Assembly: GCF_900102075.1 (NCBI RefSeq)
Contig: NZ_FNAV01000008.1
Span: 62,001 to 126,000 of the forward strand
Direction: 5' to 3'
Source of the DNA: Salipiger thiooxidans
GTDB taxonomy: Bacteria > Pseudomonadota > Alphaproteobacteria > Rhodobacterales > Rhodobacteraceae
DNA: 64,000 nt
This document shows, piece by piece, positions 49,921 through 58,135 of the stretch. The notes under the pieces were generated by a model. The model was not told the origin of the DNA. It worked only from the letters and a program-made list of their open reading frames with translations, and made no database searches. Position 1 is the stretch's first letter. Each line of letters opens with the position of its first letter. Made by a program: the position numbers and the translations under genes.

Positions 49921-51300
49921 TCACTTCACGCCGGGCGTGCCGTCGAACTTCTTCTCGAGGTGATCCCAGACTTCGATGTATTCCTCCTGCATCGGCGCCT
50001 CCCTGGCGGCGAATTCGGTGAGGTGCTGCGGGAAGCGTGTCTCGAACATGAACGACATGGTGTTGTCGAGCTTCTCGGGCTTCAGCGCCGCGTTCGACGC
50101 ACCTTCGAAGGCATCCCGGTCGGGACCGTGCGGCAGCATGCAGTTGTGCAGGCTGATGCCGCCCGGCGCGAAGCCCTGCGGCTTGGCGTCGTAGACCCCG
50201 TAGATGTTGCCCATCAGCTCGGACATGATGTTTTTGTGGTACCACGGCGGGCGGAAGCTGTGCTCGGCCACCATCCAGCGCTCGCGGAACAGCACGAAGT
50301 CGATGTTGGCGGTGCCTTCCTGCCCCGAGGGCGCAGTCAGCACGGTGAAGATCGACGGGTCGGGGTGGTCGAACAGGATCGCGCCCACCGGCGAGTAGGT
50401 GCGCAGGTCGTACTTGTAGGCGCAGTAGTTGCCGTGCCACGCCACCACGTCGAGCGGCGAGTGCCCGATCCAGGTCTCGTGGAACTGGCCGCACCATTTC
50501 ACCACCACGCGCGAACGCACCTCGCGGTCCTCGTAGGCGGCCACCGGGCACTTGAAGTCGCGCGGGTTGGCAAGGCAGTTGGCGCCGATCGGGCCGCGGC
50601 CGGGCAGGTCGAACTTCTGGCCGTAGTTTTCGCAGACGAACCCGCGGCAGGGCCCTTCGAGCACCTCGACGCGATAGACCAGCCCGCGCGGGAGGATGGC
50701 GATTTCCTTGGGCTCGATGTCGATGACGCCGAGCTCGGTGCAGAAGCGCAGCCGGCCCTCCTGGGGCACCACCAGGAGCTCGCTGTCGGCGGAGAAGAAG
50801 TACTCGTCCTCCATCGAGGCGGTGACGAGGTAGACGTGGCTTGCCATGCCGACCTGGATGTTGACGTCCCCGGCGGTGGTGATGGTGCGCATCCCGGTGA
50901 TCCAGGTGAGCTCCTGCTCGGGCACCGGGATCGGGTCCCAGCGGTACTGGCCGAGGCTCATGATGTTCTGCCGGTTGGGATCGTGCGGCAGGATGTTGGG
51001 CGCGGTCTTCCAGTAGGGCACGTCGATCGGGCTGAAGCGGCCGGTGTGATGCACCGAGGGTCGGATGCGGTAGCACCAGGTCCGCTCGTTCTGGCCGCGC
51101 GGCGCGGTGAAGGCGGTGCCCGAGAGCTGCTCGGCGTAAAGCCCGTAGTTGCACTTCTGCGGGCTGTTCTGGCCCTGCGGCAGCGCGTCGGGCAGCGCCT
51201 CGGTCTCGAAGTCGTTGCCGAAGCCGGGCATGTAGCCCTCGTGCGTGCCGGTGGTTGCGGTGGCCCGGATCATGCCCTTGGGCAGGTCGTGTGCAGTCAT
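49921..51300 (-). CDS. hmgA: Homogentisate 1,2-dioxygenase
   Basis: 459-residue ring-cleavage enzyme that turns homogentisate into maleylacetoacetate. Typical opening [28 protein letters not shown], beta-rich cupin-like N-domain, then the iron-ligand segment [15 protein letters not shown] (His and Glu of the family) and [10 protein letters not shown] with the last histidine. The C-terminus after [10 protein letters not shown] is normal. The ATG at 51300 follows GAGGAGGACGCCAG. It is divergent from a MarR regulator with GTTGC dyads between. FahA and MaiA of the same pathway lie 5-6.5 kb away on the plus strand. Confidence 0.97.
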   Translation of the reverse strand: MTAHDLPKGMIRATATTGTHEGYMPGFGNDFETEALPDALPQGQNSPQKCNYGLYAEQLSGTAFTAPRGQNERTWCYRIRPSVHHTGRFSPIDVPYWKTAPNILPHDPNRQNIMSLGQYRWDPIPVPEQELTWITGMRTITTAGDVNIQVGMASHVYLVTASMEDEYFFSADSELLVVPQEGRLRFCTELGVIDIEPKEIAILPRGLVYRVEVLEGPCRGFVCENYGQKFDLPGRGPIGANCLANPRDFKCPVAAYEDREVRSRVVVKWCGQFHETWIGHSPLDVVAWHGNYCAYKYDLRTYSPVGAILFDHPDPSIFTVLTAPSGQEGTANIDFVLFRERWMVAEHSFRPPWYHKNIMSELMGNIYGVYDAKPQGFAPGGISLHNCMLPHGPDRDAFEGASNAALKPEKLDNTMSFMFETRFPQHLTEFAAREAPMQEEYIEVWDHLEKKFDGTPGVK

Positions 51301-51325
51301 CTGGCGTCCTCCTCGCGAGAGATCA

Positions 51326-51411
51326 TTGCTCTTGCAACGAATATACCGTTGCCGATGCAACGAAGTCAATCCGGGTCTTGCCGCGACACGGTTTTTTGTT
51401 GTGATCGCAAC
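51326..51411. promoter_or_regulatory. Three GTTGC/GCAAC dyads in the hmgA-marR intergenic region
   Basis: TTGC-TCTT-GCAA (51326-51337), CGTTGC-CGAT-GCAACG (51347-51362) and GTTG-TGATCG-CAAC (51398-51411). GCAACGAA also occurs as a direct repeat at 51334, 51357 and 51407. These are likely operators of the adjacent MarR protein. The same half-site appears in front of fahA at 56118. Confidence 0.7.
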
Positions 51412-51444
51412 GAAATCCTGCCTTTCATTGGGAAAGGAGCCCCG

Positions 51445-51915
51445 ATGACGTTTCAACTCGACGATTTCCTGCCCTACCGCCTGTCGGTGGCCGCCTCTCA
51501 GGTCAGCCGCAGATTCGCCGCGCGCTACGGCGCCGAGGCGGGGCTGACGATCCCGGAATGGCGGGTGCTGGCGCATCTCAACCACTCGGGACAGGTCAGC
51601 GTGCGCGATATCCATGCGCGGGTGAACCTCGACAAGTCGATGGTGAGCCGGGCCGCGGCGCGGCTCGAGGGCGCGGGCTACCTGCGCAAGTCCGGGCACG
51701 AGACCGACCGCCGGCTGGTGGTGCTGGAACTCACCCCCGAGGGGCGGGCGCTGATGGAGCGGCTGGGGCGCATCGCCGAGGCTTTCCAGGCCGAGCTCAT
51801 GGCCGAGCTGGGGGAGGGGGCGTCTGTCCTCGAGGAGGCGCTGACCCGGCTCATCGCCATGCCTGCCGCCGCCGTCCCTGACGCGGAGGACGACGGCGCG
51901 GCGCCCGCGGCATGA
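51445..51915 (+). CDS. MarR family regulator of the homogentisate genes
   Basis: 156-residue MarR protein with the full winged-helix core: [68 protein letters not shown] (HTH) and the wing [19 protein letters not shown] chose the ATG at 51445 with AAAGGAG upstream. It is divergent from hmgA with three GCAAC dyads between, so it should regulate the homogentisate pathway, possibly with homogentisate or an aromatic acid as inducer. Its stop codon overlaps the next gene (ATGA). A second, similar MarR lies at 61088, on the far side of the island. Confidence 0.9.
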   Translation: MTFQLDDFLPYRLSVAASQVSRRFAARYGAEAGLTIPEWRVLAHLNHSGQVSVRDIHARVNLDKSMVSRAAARLEGAGYLRKSGHETDRRLVVLELTPEGRALMERLGRIAEAFQAELMAELGEGASVLEEALTRLIAMPAAAVPDAEDDGAAPAA

Positions 51916-52215
51916 GCCCCGCGGCCGACAGCATCGGCGCGCTCGAGCTGATCGACGATTGCCTCGCCTGCTGCGGCCGCCCCGAGTTCCTGCCGCACCT
52001 CGCCGAACTGGTGCGCAGCCTCGGGCGGCTGGTGCTGATGCATTTCGAGGGCCTGCCGGCCAGCGCCACCCCTGCGCCGCTGGCCCTGCTCAGCGAGCGC
52101 GAGGCCCAGGTCTGCATGGGCATCCTCGACGGTCGCAAGGCCGAGATCATCGCGGGCGACATGGGCGTCACCGTCTCGACCGTCGCGACCTACCGGCGCC
52201 GGGCCTACGAGAAGC
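51912..52215 (+). pseudogene. Degenerate LuxR-type regulator fragment
   Basis: Coupled to the MarR gene by an ATGA overlap. About 100 codons are recognisable: a helical start ([24 protein letters not shown]) followed too soon by the Lux[20 protein letters not shown] and VSTVATYRRRAYEK. Compared with the full-length homologue at 55358 about 130 residues of the effector domain are missing, and the HTH breaks off after YEK, where the homologue continues KLGLSKSSDLL. Past 52215 the frame is antisense to an FAD-enzyme fragment. It is best read as a deleted paralogue. Confidence 0.6.
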
Positions 52216-52219
52216 ACCG

Positions 52220-52382
52220 AGCGTACGCCCTCACGCGCCAGCGCCAGCGCCGCGGTCATGCCGACGGGCCCGGCGCCGACGATGGCCACGGACGCGCCGG
52301 GGGCCGGGCGTCGGGCGGGTGTCTCGAACCTGGGGTAGGTGAAATAGAGCGAGTCGGTCTCGCTGCGGCCTGCCGGTCTCAT
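52220..52382 (-). pseudogene. N-terminal fragment of an FAD monooxygenase
   Basis: From an ATG at 52382, with GGGAGG upstream, the frame reads DSLYFTYPRFETPARRPAPG and the FAD motif VAIVGAGPVGMTAALALAREG, then runs into unrelated sequence. Only about 55 residues of a roughly 500-residue aromatic hydroxylase remain. It abuts the truncated LuxR fragment tail to tail, so one deletion probably destroyed both. Confidence 0.6.
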
Positions 52383-52435
52383 CGCATGTCCTCCCTCGTG
52401 CGTCTCGCCGGAGTCATAGCGGGGCAGACGGGGTC

Positions 52436-52466
52436 GGGTCTGTCCCCCGAAAAGGAGGACAGACCC
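52436..52466 (-). terminator. Hairpin downstream of the DUF2783 gene
   Basis: Stem GGGTCTGTCC / GGACAGACCC, with CCC/GGA and a GAAAA loop, 18 bp after the leftward DUF2783 stop. No T-run, so termination is uncertain. Confidence 0.4.
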
Positions 52467-52483
52467 CTGCGTGCGTGTCCGGC

Positions 52484-52687
52484 TCAGGCGGCGCGGGCCG
52501 CCGGGCGGGCAAGTGCGATGGCCTGGTCGATGGCCTCGCGGTCGCCGATGTGGTTGATCAGCAGCAGCGCCAGCCGCGACCATGTGCCGAGGCTCTCGGC
52601 TTCGGTCAGACCCTCGTGCAGGCCGATCAGGGCCTCGTAGATGTCGTCGTGCCCGGTCAGGTTCGGGGTGGTGATCAGTTGAGCCAT
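52484..52687 (-). CDS. DUF2783 family small protein
   Basis: 67-residue cytosolic protein matching the DUF2783 pattern: DDIYEALIGLHEGLTEAES and RLALLLINHIGDREAIDQAI, all predicted helical. Such proteins accompany aromatic monooxygenase genes in proteobacteria and their role is unknown; a small partner or stability factor of the hydroxylase is a guess. The ATG at 52687 lies inside the 3' end of the upstream hydroxylase (13-bp overlap) with GGGAGG in front, so the two are coupled. Confidence 0.8.
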   Translation of the reverse strand: MAQLITTPNLTGHDDIYEALIGLHEGLTEAESLGTWSRLALLLINHIGDREAIDQAIALARPAARAA

Positions 52688-54252
52688 GTCTTTCCTCCCT
52701 TGGCGCGTTGCAGTGCCGCCTCGATCCGCGCCGCGTCGGGCGTCAGCCAGCGCGCCGCCACGTATTGATCGGGCCGCACGAGACAGGCCGCGCCCTCGGG
52801 CAGCGCCAGCCGTTCGGCCGCGAGCCCGTCGACCGCGAGCACGCTCACGCCCGCGGGCACCGGCCCCTGCCATGCGTGGGTGATCAGCACGAAGTCGCCG
52901 CCCAGCCGGTCGAGCAGCCAGCCGTTGCCATGCGGCGCGTCGAGCACCGGCGCGCCGGGCGCCACGCCGCCCTCCCAAACGTCCTCATCGGGCGTCGAGA
53001 GCGCGCTCTGCGGGTAGCTCACCGGGGTCGAGAGCCGTCCGGAGTTGACGAAGGGCCGCGCGAAGGCATGGTCCTGCGCCAGTTCCAGCACCGCGTCGCG
53101 CAGCGCCCGGCTGGCGTCGGACTTGGGCGTCAGGAAGTCGGTGGAGCGGGTCGAGTTCAGGATGTTCTCGTCCGCCGTCGCCACCGCCTCGTCGTTGTAG
53201 GTGGCGATGAGCGCCTCGTCTGCCTCGCCGCGCAGCACGAGGTCGAGCTTCCAGCCGAGGTTGTCGATATCGGCGAACCCGCCGTTGCAGCCGCGCGCGC
53301 CGAAGGGCGAGACCAGATGCGCGCTGTCCCCGGCAAAGATCGTCCGGCCATGCACGAAGCGGGCCATGCGGCGGCACTGGAAGGTGTAGACCGAGTACCA
53401 TTCGCGTTCGAACTCGACGTCGCCGAGCATCGCACGGATGAAGGGCTCGACGTTCTCGGGCCGGGTCGCCGCGGCGCGGTCGATGTTCCAGCCGAGCTGG
53501 AAGTCGAGCCGCCAGACGTCGTCGGGCTGCTTGTGCATCAGCGCCGAGCGGCCGGGATTGAACGGCGGGTCGAACCAGAACCAGCGCTCGGACGGCATCT
53601 CCTTCTTCATGCGGATGTCGGCGATGAGGAAGTTGTCCTCGAACACCCGTTCCTCGAAGTCGAGGCCGAGCTTCTCGCGCACGGTCGAGCGCGAGCCGTC
53701 GCAGGCGATCAGCCACTCGGCCTCGAGGCTGTAGCGACCGGCGTCGGTCGACACCTCGAGCCGCGCGCCCGAGTCATGCGGCGTCACCTCTTCCACGCAA
53801 TGGCCCCAGCGCAGGTCGATGCTGGGCAGCGCCTGGCAGGCATCGAGGAGATATTCCTCGATGTAGTATTGCTGGATGTTGATGAAGCCGGGGCGCTTCT
53901 GGTCCTTTACCGGCAGCATGTCGAATTGGTAGACCGGCTCCTCGCCGGTGCCCCAGAACACCTTGCCGGTGTTCCAGGTGACGCCCTTCTCGACCGCCGG
54001 ATCGCCGGCGCCGAGCCGGTCGAGGATATCGAGCGAGCGCTTCGAGAAGCAGATCGCCTTCGAGGCGTGGGCGACGAAGTCGAGCCGGTTCAGCACCGTG
54101 ACCTCGTGGCCGCGCCGCCCGAGGTCCAGCGCCATCGCCAGACCCACGGGGCCGGCGCCCACGATCACCACCCGGGCGTGGTCCTCGGCCCCGGACGGGG
54201 CCGGGGTCGCGCCGATCTCCTTGTAGACAGGAATGCCTGCAACGTTTGCCAT
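52675..54252 (-). CDS. FAD-dependent aromatic hydroxylase (MhpA/PobA superfamily)
   Basis: 525-residue group A flavin monooxygenase. N-terminal FAD motif VVIVGAGPVGLAMALDLGRRGHEV; the conserved DG motif CDGSRSTVREKLGLDF; and the GD motif TIFAGDSAHLVSPFGARGCNGG, which contacts the flavin ribityl and NAD(P)H. A C-terminal thioredoxin-like tail (about 430-525) is present, as in MhpA-like enzymes. Placed between the homogentisate genes and their regulators, it probably hydroxylates an imported phenylacetate-type acid to homogentisate, for example 3-hydroxyphenylacetate. The exact substrate is not determined by sequence. Followed by DUF2783 with overlap. Confidence 0.88.
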   Translation of the reverse strand: MANVAGIPVYKEIGATPAPSGAEDHARVVIVGAGPVGLAMALDLGRRGHEVTVLNRLDFVAHASKAICFSKRSLDILDRLGAGDPAVEKGVTWNTGKVFWGTGEEPVYQFDMLPVKDQKRPGFINIQQYYIEEYLLDACQALPSIDLRWGHCVEEVTPHDSGARLEVSTDAGRYSLEAEWLIACDGSRSTVREKLGLDFEERVFEDNFLIADIRMKKEMPSERWFWFDPPFNPGRSALMHKQPDDVWRLDFQLGWNIDRAAATRPENVEPFIRAMLGDVEFEREWYSVYTFQCRRMARFVHGRTIFAGDSAHLVSPFGARGCNGGFADIDNLGWKLDLVLRGEADEALIATYNDEAVATADENILNSTRSTDFLTPKSDASRALRDAVLELAQDHAFARPFVNSGRLSTPVSYPQSALSTPDEDVWEGGVAPGAPVLDAPHGNGWLLDRLGGDFVLITHAWQGPVPAGVSVLAVDGLAAERLALPEGAACLVRPDQYVAARWLTPDAARIEAALQRAKGGKTWLN

Positions 54253-54273
54253 GGTCTCCTCCCTTCGCTCCGC

Positions 54274-55233
54274 TCAGTCCTGAAGCTTTGCCCAGACCTC
54301 GCGGTCGCGCTCGGCGGTCCAGATGCGCGGGTGCTCGATGCCGTCGAACTCGTCCCAGAGCCGCTGCACGTCGAAGGGCAGGCAGTGCTCGAAGATCGGC
54401 CAGGCGCCGAACTCGGGGGCCAGCGCGTCGCGGGTCGCCTCGAAGGCTTCCCTGAGGCTGCCGCCGGCCTTGTGGACGCGGCCGACGTTGTCGATCATGC
54501 CGTTGAGGAACTTGCGGGTCTGCTCGACCGCCGCGTCGGTTTCCTCGGTGCCGCGCGACACCGCCCCGCGGCCGCCGATCAGGTTCTCGGCGCGGTAGGC
54601 CTTGACGTTGTCGAGCGTGCCGGTCGCCCAGTCGAAGTGGTAGGCGTCACCGGTGTAGAGCGCGGCCTTGGATTCCACGAGATCGCCCGCGTAGAGCGTC
54701 CGGGTCTTGTCGTGCCAGACCGCGATGTCGCCGCCGGTGTGGCCACGGCCGAGGAAGCGGAGCTCGAGCTTGCCGCGATCGCCGCCGAGCTCGATGTCGT
54801 AGCTGTCCTTGAAGGTGATGGTGGGCCAGGTCAGGCCGGGCACCTCGTCGGCGTTCTTGGCAAGGCGCGGCATCCGGCCGAACTCGCTCTTCCAGTCCTG
54901 TTCGCCGCGCTCTTCCACCAGATCGCGCGAGGCTTCGGACATGATGATGTCGCCCGCGTCGAAGGCCGAGGCGCCGAGCACCCGCACCGCGTGGTAGTGG
55001 GTCAGGATCAGGTAGCGCACCGGCTTGTCGGTCTGCTCGCGCAGGATGTTGAGCCAGTCCCGCGACGCCGAAGGGGTGGCACGCGATTCGATGGCGACGA
55101 CGAAATCCTCGCCTTCGACCGCGCCCACGTTCGGATCGCCCTCGGCGGTCAGCGCGTAGACGCCGTCGCCAAGGATCTCCAGCGTATCGGTTTTCACGGC
55201 GGTGTCGGCCGAGGATGCAAAGGGTTTCGACAT
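54274..55233 (-). CDS. Metallo-beta-lactamase-fold protein with altered metal motif
   Basis: 319-residue MBL-fold protein. The fold is clear: GDGVYALTAEGDPNVGAVEG, YLILTHYH, FLGRGHTGGDIAVWH and LYAGDLVESKAAL, where the aspartate of AGDLV is the bridging ligand. However the canonical HxHxDH is HYHAVR (79-84): the first two histidines remain but Asp and the third His are Val and Arg. One metal site is therefore probably lost, or a different metal or none is used. Its stop is 21 bp before the hydroxylase start, same strand, so the two form an operon; a hydrolytic or thioesterase role in aromatic catabolism is conceivable. Confidence 0.85.
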   Translation of the reverse strand: MSKPFASSADTAVKTDTLEILGDGVYALTAEGDPNVGAVEGEDFVVAIESRATPSASRDWLNILREQTDKPVRYLILTHYHAVRVLGASAFDAGDIIMSEASRDLVEERGEQDWKSEFGRMPRLAKNADEVPGLTWPTITFKDSYDIELGGDRGKLELRFLGRGHTGGDIAVWHDKTRTLYAGDLVESKAALYTGDAYHFDWATGTLDNVKAYRAENLIGGRGAVSRGTEETDAAVEQTRKFLNGMIDNVGRVHKAGGSLREAFEATRDALAPEFGAWPIFEHCLPFDVQRLWDEFDGIEHPRIWTAERDREVWAKLQD

Positions 55234-55280
55234 GGTTCTCTCTCTCCCGATAGGGCTGCTGACGTGCAGCGGATTCGAGT

Positions 55281-55298
55281 TCGTTTCTAGTGAAACGA
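55281..55298. promoter_or_regulatory. Dyad TCGTTTC-TAGT-GAAACGA
   Basis: Perfect 7-bp arms with a 4-bp centre in the 124-bp divergent region between the MBL-fold gene and the LuxR regulator. The right arm GAAACGA recurs at 56140 before fahA, so it may be the LuxR-type operator. Confidence 0.6.
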
Positions 55299-55357
55299 TC
55301 TTGACCTGTATGTCATTAGGCGTATGGACAGAGGTGGAGGAGACGGGGGAGGACGTC

Positions 55358-56098
55358 ATGACAACGGTCGGATTGATCGACCCGGACCGTGCCGCGGTGC
55401 TGCTGGACGCGCGGGATCTTTCGGTGTTTTCAGAGCGCCTGCTGGACGCGGCGCATTCGGCGGCGGGGGTCGAGGAGCTTTACGCCTACCGCGCGGGGGA
55501 GGGCGCGCCCGAGACGCTGGCCTCGTCGAGCGATCTCGCCGACGTGGCCGAACGCGCCGCCGCCCATGCCCGGCGTTTCCACCGCAGCGACCCGGCGGTC
55601 GCGGCTTTGAAGGCGACGCCGCCGGGCAGCGGCTTTCTCTGCCGCATTCCCGCCGACAGCATCGAGCTTGCCGCCTACCGCGAGCTCTGCTTCGTGCGGC
55701 CGCGGTTCTCGGAGAAGCTCTGCTTCGGCTGGCGCTTTGCCGATCACAGCCTCGTGGTCACCTTCTACCACCGCGGCGCGAGCGGGGCCGAGATCGACAT
55801 GGCGCAGCTGGGAGCTCTGGCGCAGCTTGCCATCACCGGGCTCACGCGGCTGACGCGGCGGCCGGCCGAGACGCCGTCGCTGGTGGCCGAGCTCGAGTCG
55901 CGCCTGGCCGAGTCGCACCCCATCCTCAGCCGCCGCGAGCGCGAGGTCTGCGCCCGCACGCTCGCCGGGCGCACCGCCGCCGAGACCGGCGCCGAGCTCG
56001 GGCTGAGCCACGGCACGGTGCTGACCTATCGCCAACGGGCCTACCAGAAACTCGGGCTCTCGAAGTCCAGCGACCTGCTGGCCGCCGTCCTCGGCTGA
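55358..56098 (+). CDS. LuxR-type HTH transcriptional regulator
   Basis: 246-residue regulator. The N-terminal 180 residues form an effector or dimer domain that I cannot assign to a known sensor family. The C-terminal GerE/LuxR HTH is standard: HPILSRREREVCARTLAGRTAAETGAELG, GTVLTYRQRAYQKLGLSKSSDLLAAVL. The ATG at 55358 has GGGGGAGGA upstream. It is divergent from the MBL/hydroxylase operon and precedes fahA, and GAAACGA arms occur before both, so it probably activates the hydroxylase and fumarylacetoacetase units. A deleted paralogue follows the MarR gene at 51912. Confidence 0.85.
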   Translation: MTTVGLIDPDRAAVLLDARDLSVFSERLLDAAHSAAGVEELYAYRAGEGAPETLASSSDLADVAERAAAHARRFHRSDPAVAALKATPPGSGFLCRIPADSIELAAYRELCFVRPRFSEKLCFGWRFADHSLVVTFYHRGASGAEIDMAQLGALAQLAITGLTRLTRRPAETPSLVAELESRLAESHPILSRREREVCARTLAGRTAAETGAELGLSHGTVLTYRQRAYQKLGLSKSSDLLAAVLG

Positions 56099-56105
56099 TC
56101 GCGGA

Positions 56106-56146
56106 TTTCATTTCACCTGCAACAAAACTGGTTGCAAATGAAACGA
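56106..56146 (+). promoter_or_regulatory. Nested dyads before fahA
   Basis: Outer dyad TTTCATTT (56106-56113) / AAATGAAA (56136-56143) enclosing TGCAAC-N7-GTTGCA (56118-56136). The inner half-site equals that of the hmgA-marR dyads, and the right side continues into GAAACGA, shared with the LuxR promoter. Both regulators could meet here. Confidence 0.65.
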
Positions 56147-56240
56147 GATCGGGTAAGAGTCACGCCGGACCGGCCCCGCGCCGGCGAGCGCCCCCCGATT
56201 GGCGGGGCGCCCAGGAGGACCAGAATACAGGAGGCACGAG

Positions 56241-57458
56241 ATGCCACAGGGCGACATGCCGCGGCGCAGCTGGGTGGCTGCGGCGAACGATCCAGAGTGC
56301 GATTTTCCCATCGAGAACCTGCCCTTCGGCGTGTTCTCCACGGGCTCCGACGCGCCGCGCTGCGGTGTCGCCATCGGGGACATGATCGTGGACCTTGCCG
56401 CCTGCGAAGCGCGCGGACTGCTGTCGGCAGAGGGCACCTTCGCGGCGCCCCGGCTCAACGATTTCATCGCGCTCGGCCGTCCGGTCTGGGACGAGGTCCG
56501 CGCCCGCCTGACCGAGCTTCTGGCCGAGGGTGGCGACGAGACGCTGCCGCTGGTGGCCATGGCCGACGCCACGCTGCACCTGCCGGTGCGGGTCACCGAA
56601 TTCACTGATTTCTATGCCTCGAAGAACCACGCCTTCAACGTCGGCGCACTGTTCCGCGGCCCCGAGAACGCGCTGCCGCCGCAGTGGACCCACATGCCGA
56701 TCGGCTACAACGGCCGCGCCTCGTCGGTGGTCGTCTCGGGGACCGACATCCACCGCCCGATGGGGCAGGTGAAGGGCGAGAGCGGGCCGGAATGGACCGC
56801 CTGCCGCCGCCTCGACCTCGAGCTCGAGCTTGGCGCCGTCGTCGGCATGGACAGCACCATGGGCGAGCGCGTCAGCGTCGCCGAGGCCGAACGGATGATC
56901 TTCGGCTACGTGCTGCTGAACGACTGGTCGGCGCGCGACATCCAGGCCTGGGAATACCAGCCACTCGGGCCGTTCCAGTCCAAGGCGCTCGGCACCACCA
57001 TCAGCCCGTGGATCGTGACGCAGGCGGCGCTCGAGCCGTTCCGCAGCGAGGGTGCCCCCCGCGAGGTGCCGCTGCTGCCCTACCTGCAGGAAGAGCGCCC
57101 GGGCTTCTACGACATGACCATGGGCTGGACCATGAACGGCCAGCCGATGGGCGAGACCAACTACAACGTGATGTACTATTCGAGCGCCCAGCAGCTTGCG
57201 CATCACACGGGCTCGGGCTGCCCGATGCGGGTCGGCGACCTGCTGGGGTCGGGTACCATCTCGGGCCCCGCGCCCGAGCAGACCGGCGCGCTGCTCGAGA
57301 TGACCGAGGGCGGCAAGAAGCCGGTGACGGTGAACGGTGAAGAGCGCGTCTTCATTCAGGACGGCGACGAGGTCGGCCTCTATGCCCATGCGCAGGGGGA
57401 CGGCTACCGCATCGGCTTCGGCCCCTGCACCGGCACCATCCTTCCGGCCAGGGACTGA
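56241..57458 (+). CDS. fahA: Fumarylacetoacetase
   Basis: 405-residue last enzyme of the homogentisate pathway, hydrolysing fumarylacetoacetate to fumarate and acetoacetate. The N-terminal SH3-like domain (to about 115) is followed by the FAH fold. Motifs include the catalytic DFYASKNHAFNVG, metal-binding LDLELELGAVVG, LLNDWSARDIQAWEYQPLGPF and KALGTTISPWIV. Start ATG 56241 has AGGAGG 6 bp upstream. It is followed 2 bp later by maiA and then TRAP genes in one operon. Confidence 0.96.
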   Translation: MPQGDMPRRSWVAAANDPECDFPIENLPFGVFSTGSDAPRCGVAIGDMIVDLAACEARGLLSAEGTFAAPRLNDFIALGRPVWDEVRARLTELLAEGGDETLPLVAMADATLHLPVRVTEFTDFYASKNHAFNVGALFRGPENALPPQWTHMPIGYNGRASSVVVSGTDIHRPMGQVKGESGPEWTACRRLDLELELGAVVGMDSTMGERVSVAEAERMIFGYVLLNDWSARDIQAWEYQPLGPFQSKALGTTISPWIVTQAALEPFRSEGAPREVPLLPYLQEERPGFYDMTMGWTMNGQPMGETNYNVMYYSSAQQLAHHTGSGCPMRVGDLLGSGTISGPAPEQTGALLEMTEGGKKPVTVNGEERVFIQDGDEVGLYAHAQGDGYRIGFGPCTGTILPARD

Positions 57459-57460
57459 GC

Positions 57461-58135
57461 ATGGCGGGGGGGATCGTTCTTCGCGACTACTGGCGCTCGT
57501 CGGCCTCCTACCGGGTGCGGATCGCGCTGGCGCTCAAGGGCCTCGCCTACGAGAGCCGGAGCGTCGACCTCGTGGCCGGGGCGCAGCGCTCGGACGCGCA
57601 TCTGGCGCGCAACCCTCAGGGGCTGGTGCCGGTGCTCGAGACCGACGGCCTCCGGCTGACCCAGTCGCTGGCGATCATCGAGTACCTCGACGAGACCGTG
57701 GCCGCGCCCCCCCTGCTGCCCGCCGATCCGGCGGGGCGGGCGAGGGTGCGGGCCATCGCGCTCGCCATCGCCTGCGAGATCCATCCGGTCTCGAACCTGC
57801 ACGTGCTGAACCGGGTCGGCTCGCTCGGCGGGTCCGAGGCGCGCGAGGCATGGAACCGCGACAACATCGCCGGCGGTCTTGCCGCCGTCGAGGCCCTGCT
57901 CGCCACCCCGGCGCCCGAGGGCCCCTACTGCCACGGCGCCCAGCCGACGCTGGCCGACTGCGCGCTGATCCCGCAGCTCTACAACGCGACGCGCTGGGGG
58001 GTGGCCTACGACCACCTGCCGCGCATCTCGGCGGTGGCCTCGGCCTGCGCCGGGCATCCCGCCTTCCAGGCAGCTCATCCCCGAAAATTCGATCCCTCGC
58101 GGGAGGCGAGGGAGACTGAGGAGGAAAGACCATGA
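57461..58135 (+). CDS. maiA: Maleylacetoacetate isomerase (zeta-class GST)
   Basis: 224-residue glutathione-dependent isomerase converting maleylacetoacetate to fumarylacetoacetate. The zeta signature appears as YWRSSASYRVRIALALKG, with Ala where eukaryotic enzymes have Cys, a common bacterial variant. NPQGLVPVLETDGLRLTQSLAIIEYLDE supplies the glutathione site and NLHVLNRVG and PTLADCALIPQLYNA the H-site domain. It starts 2 bp after fahA and overlaps the TRAP receptor start by 4 bp, so the enzyme genes and the importer share one transcript. Confidence 0.94.
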   Translation: MAGGIVLRDYWRSSASYRVRIALALKGLAYESRSVDLVAGAQRSDAHLARNPQGLVPVLETDGLRLTQSLAIIEYLDETVAAPPLLPADPAGRARVRAIALAIACEIHPVSNLHVLNRVGSLGGSEAREAWNRDNIAGGLAAVEALLATPAPEGPYCHGAQPTLADCALIPQLYNATRWGVAYDHLPRISAVASACAGHPAFQAAHPRKFDPSREARETEEERP

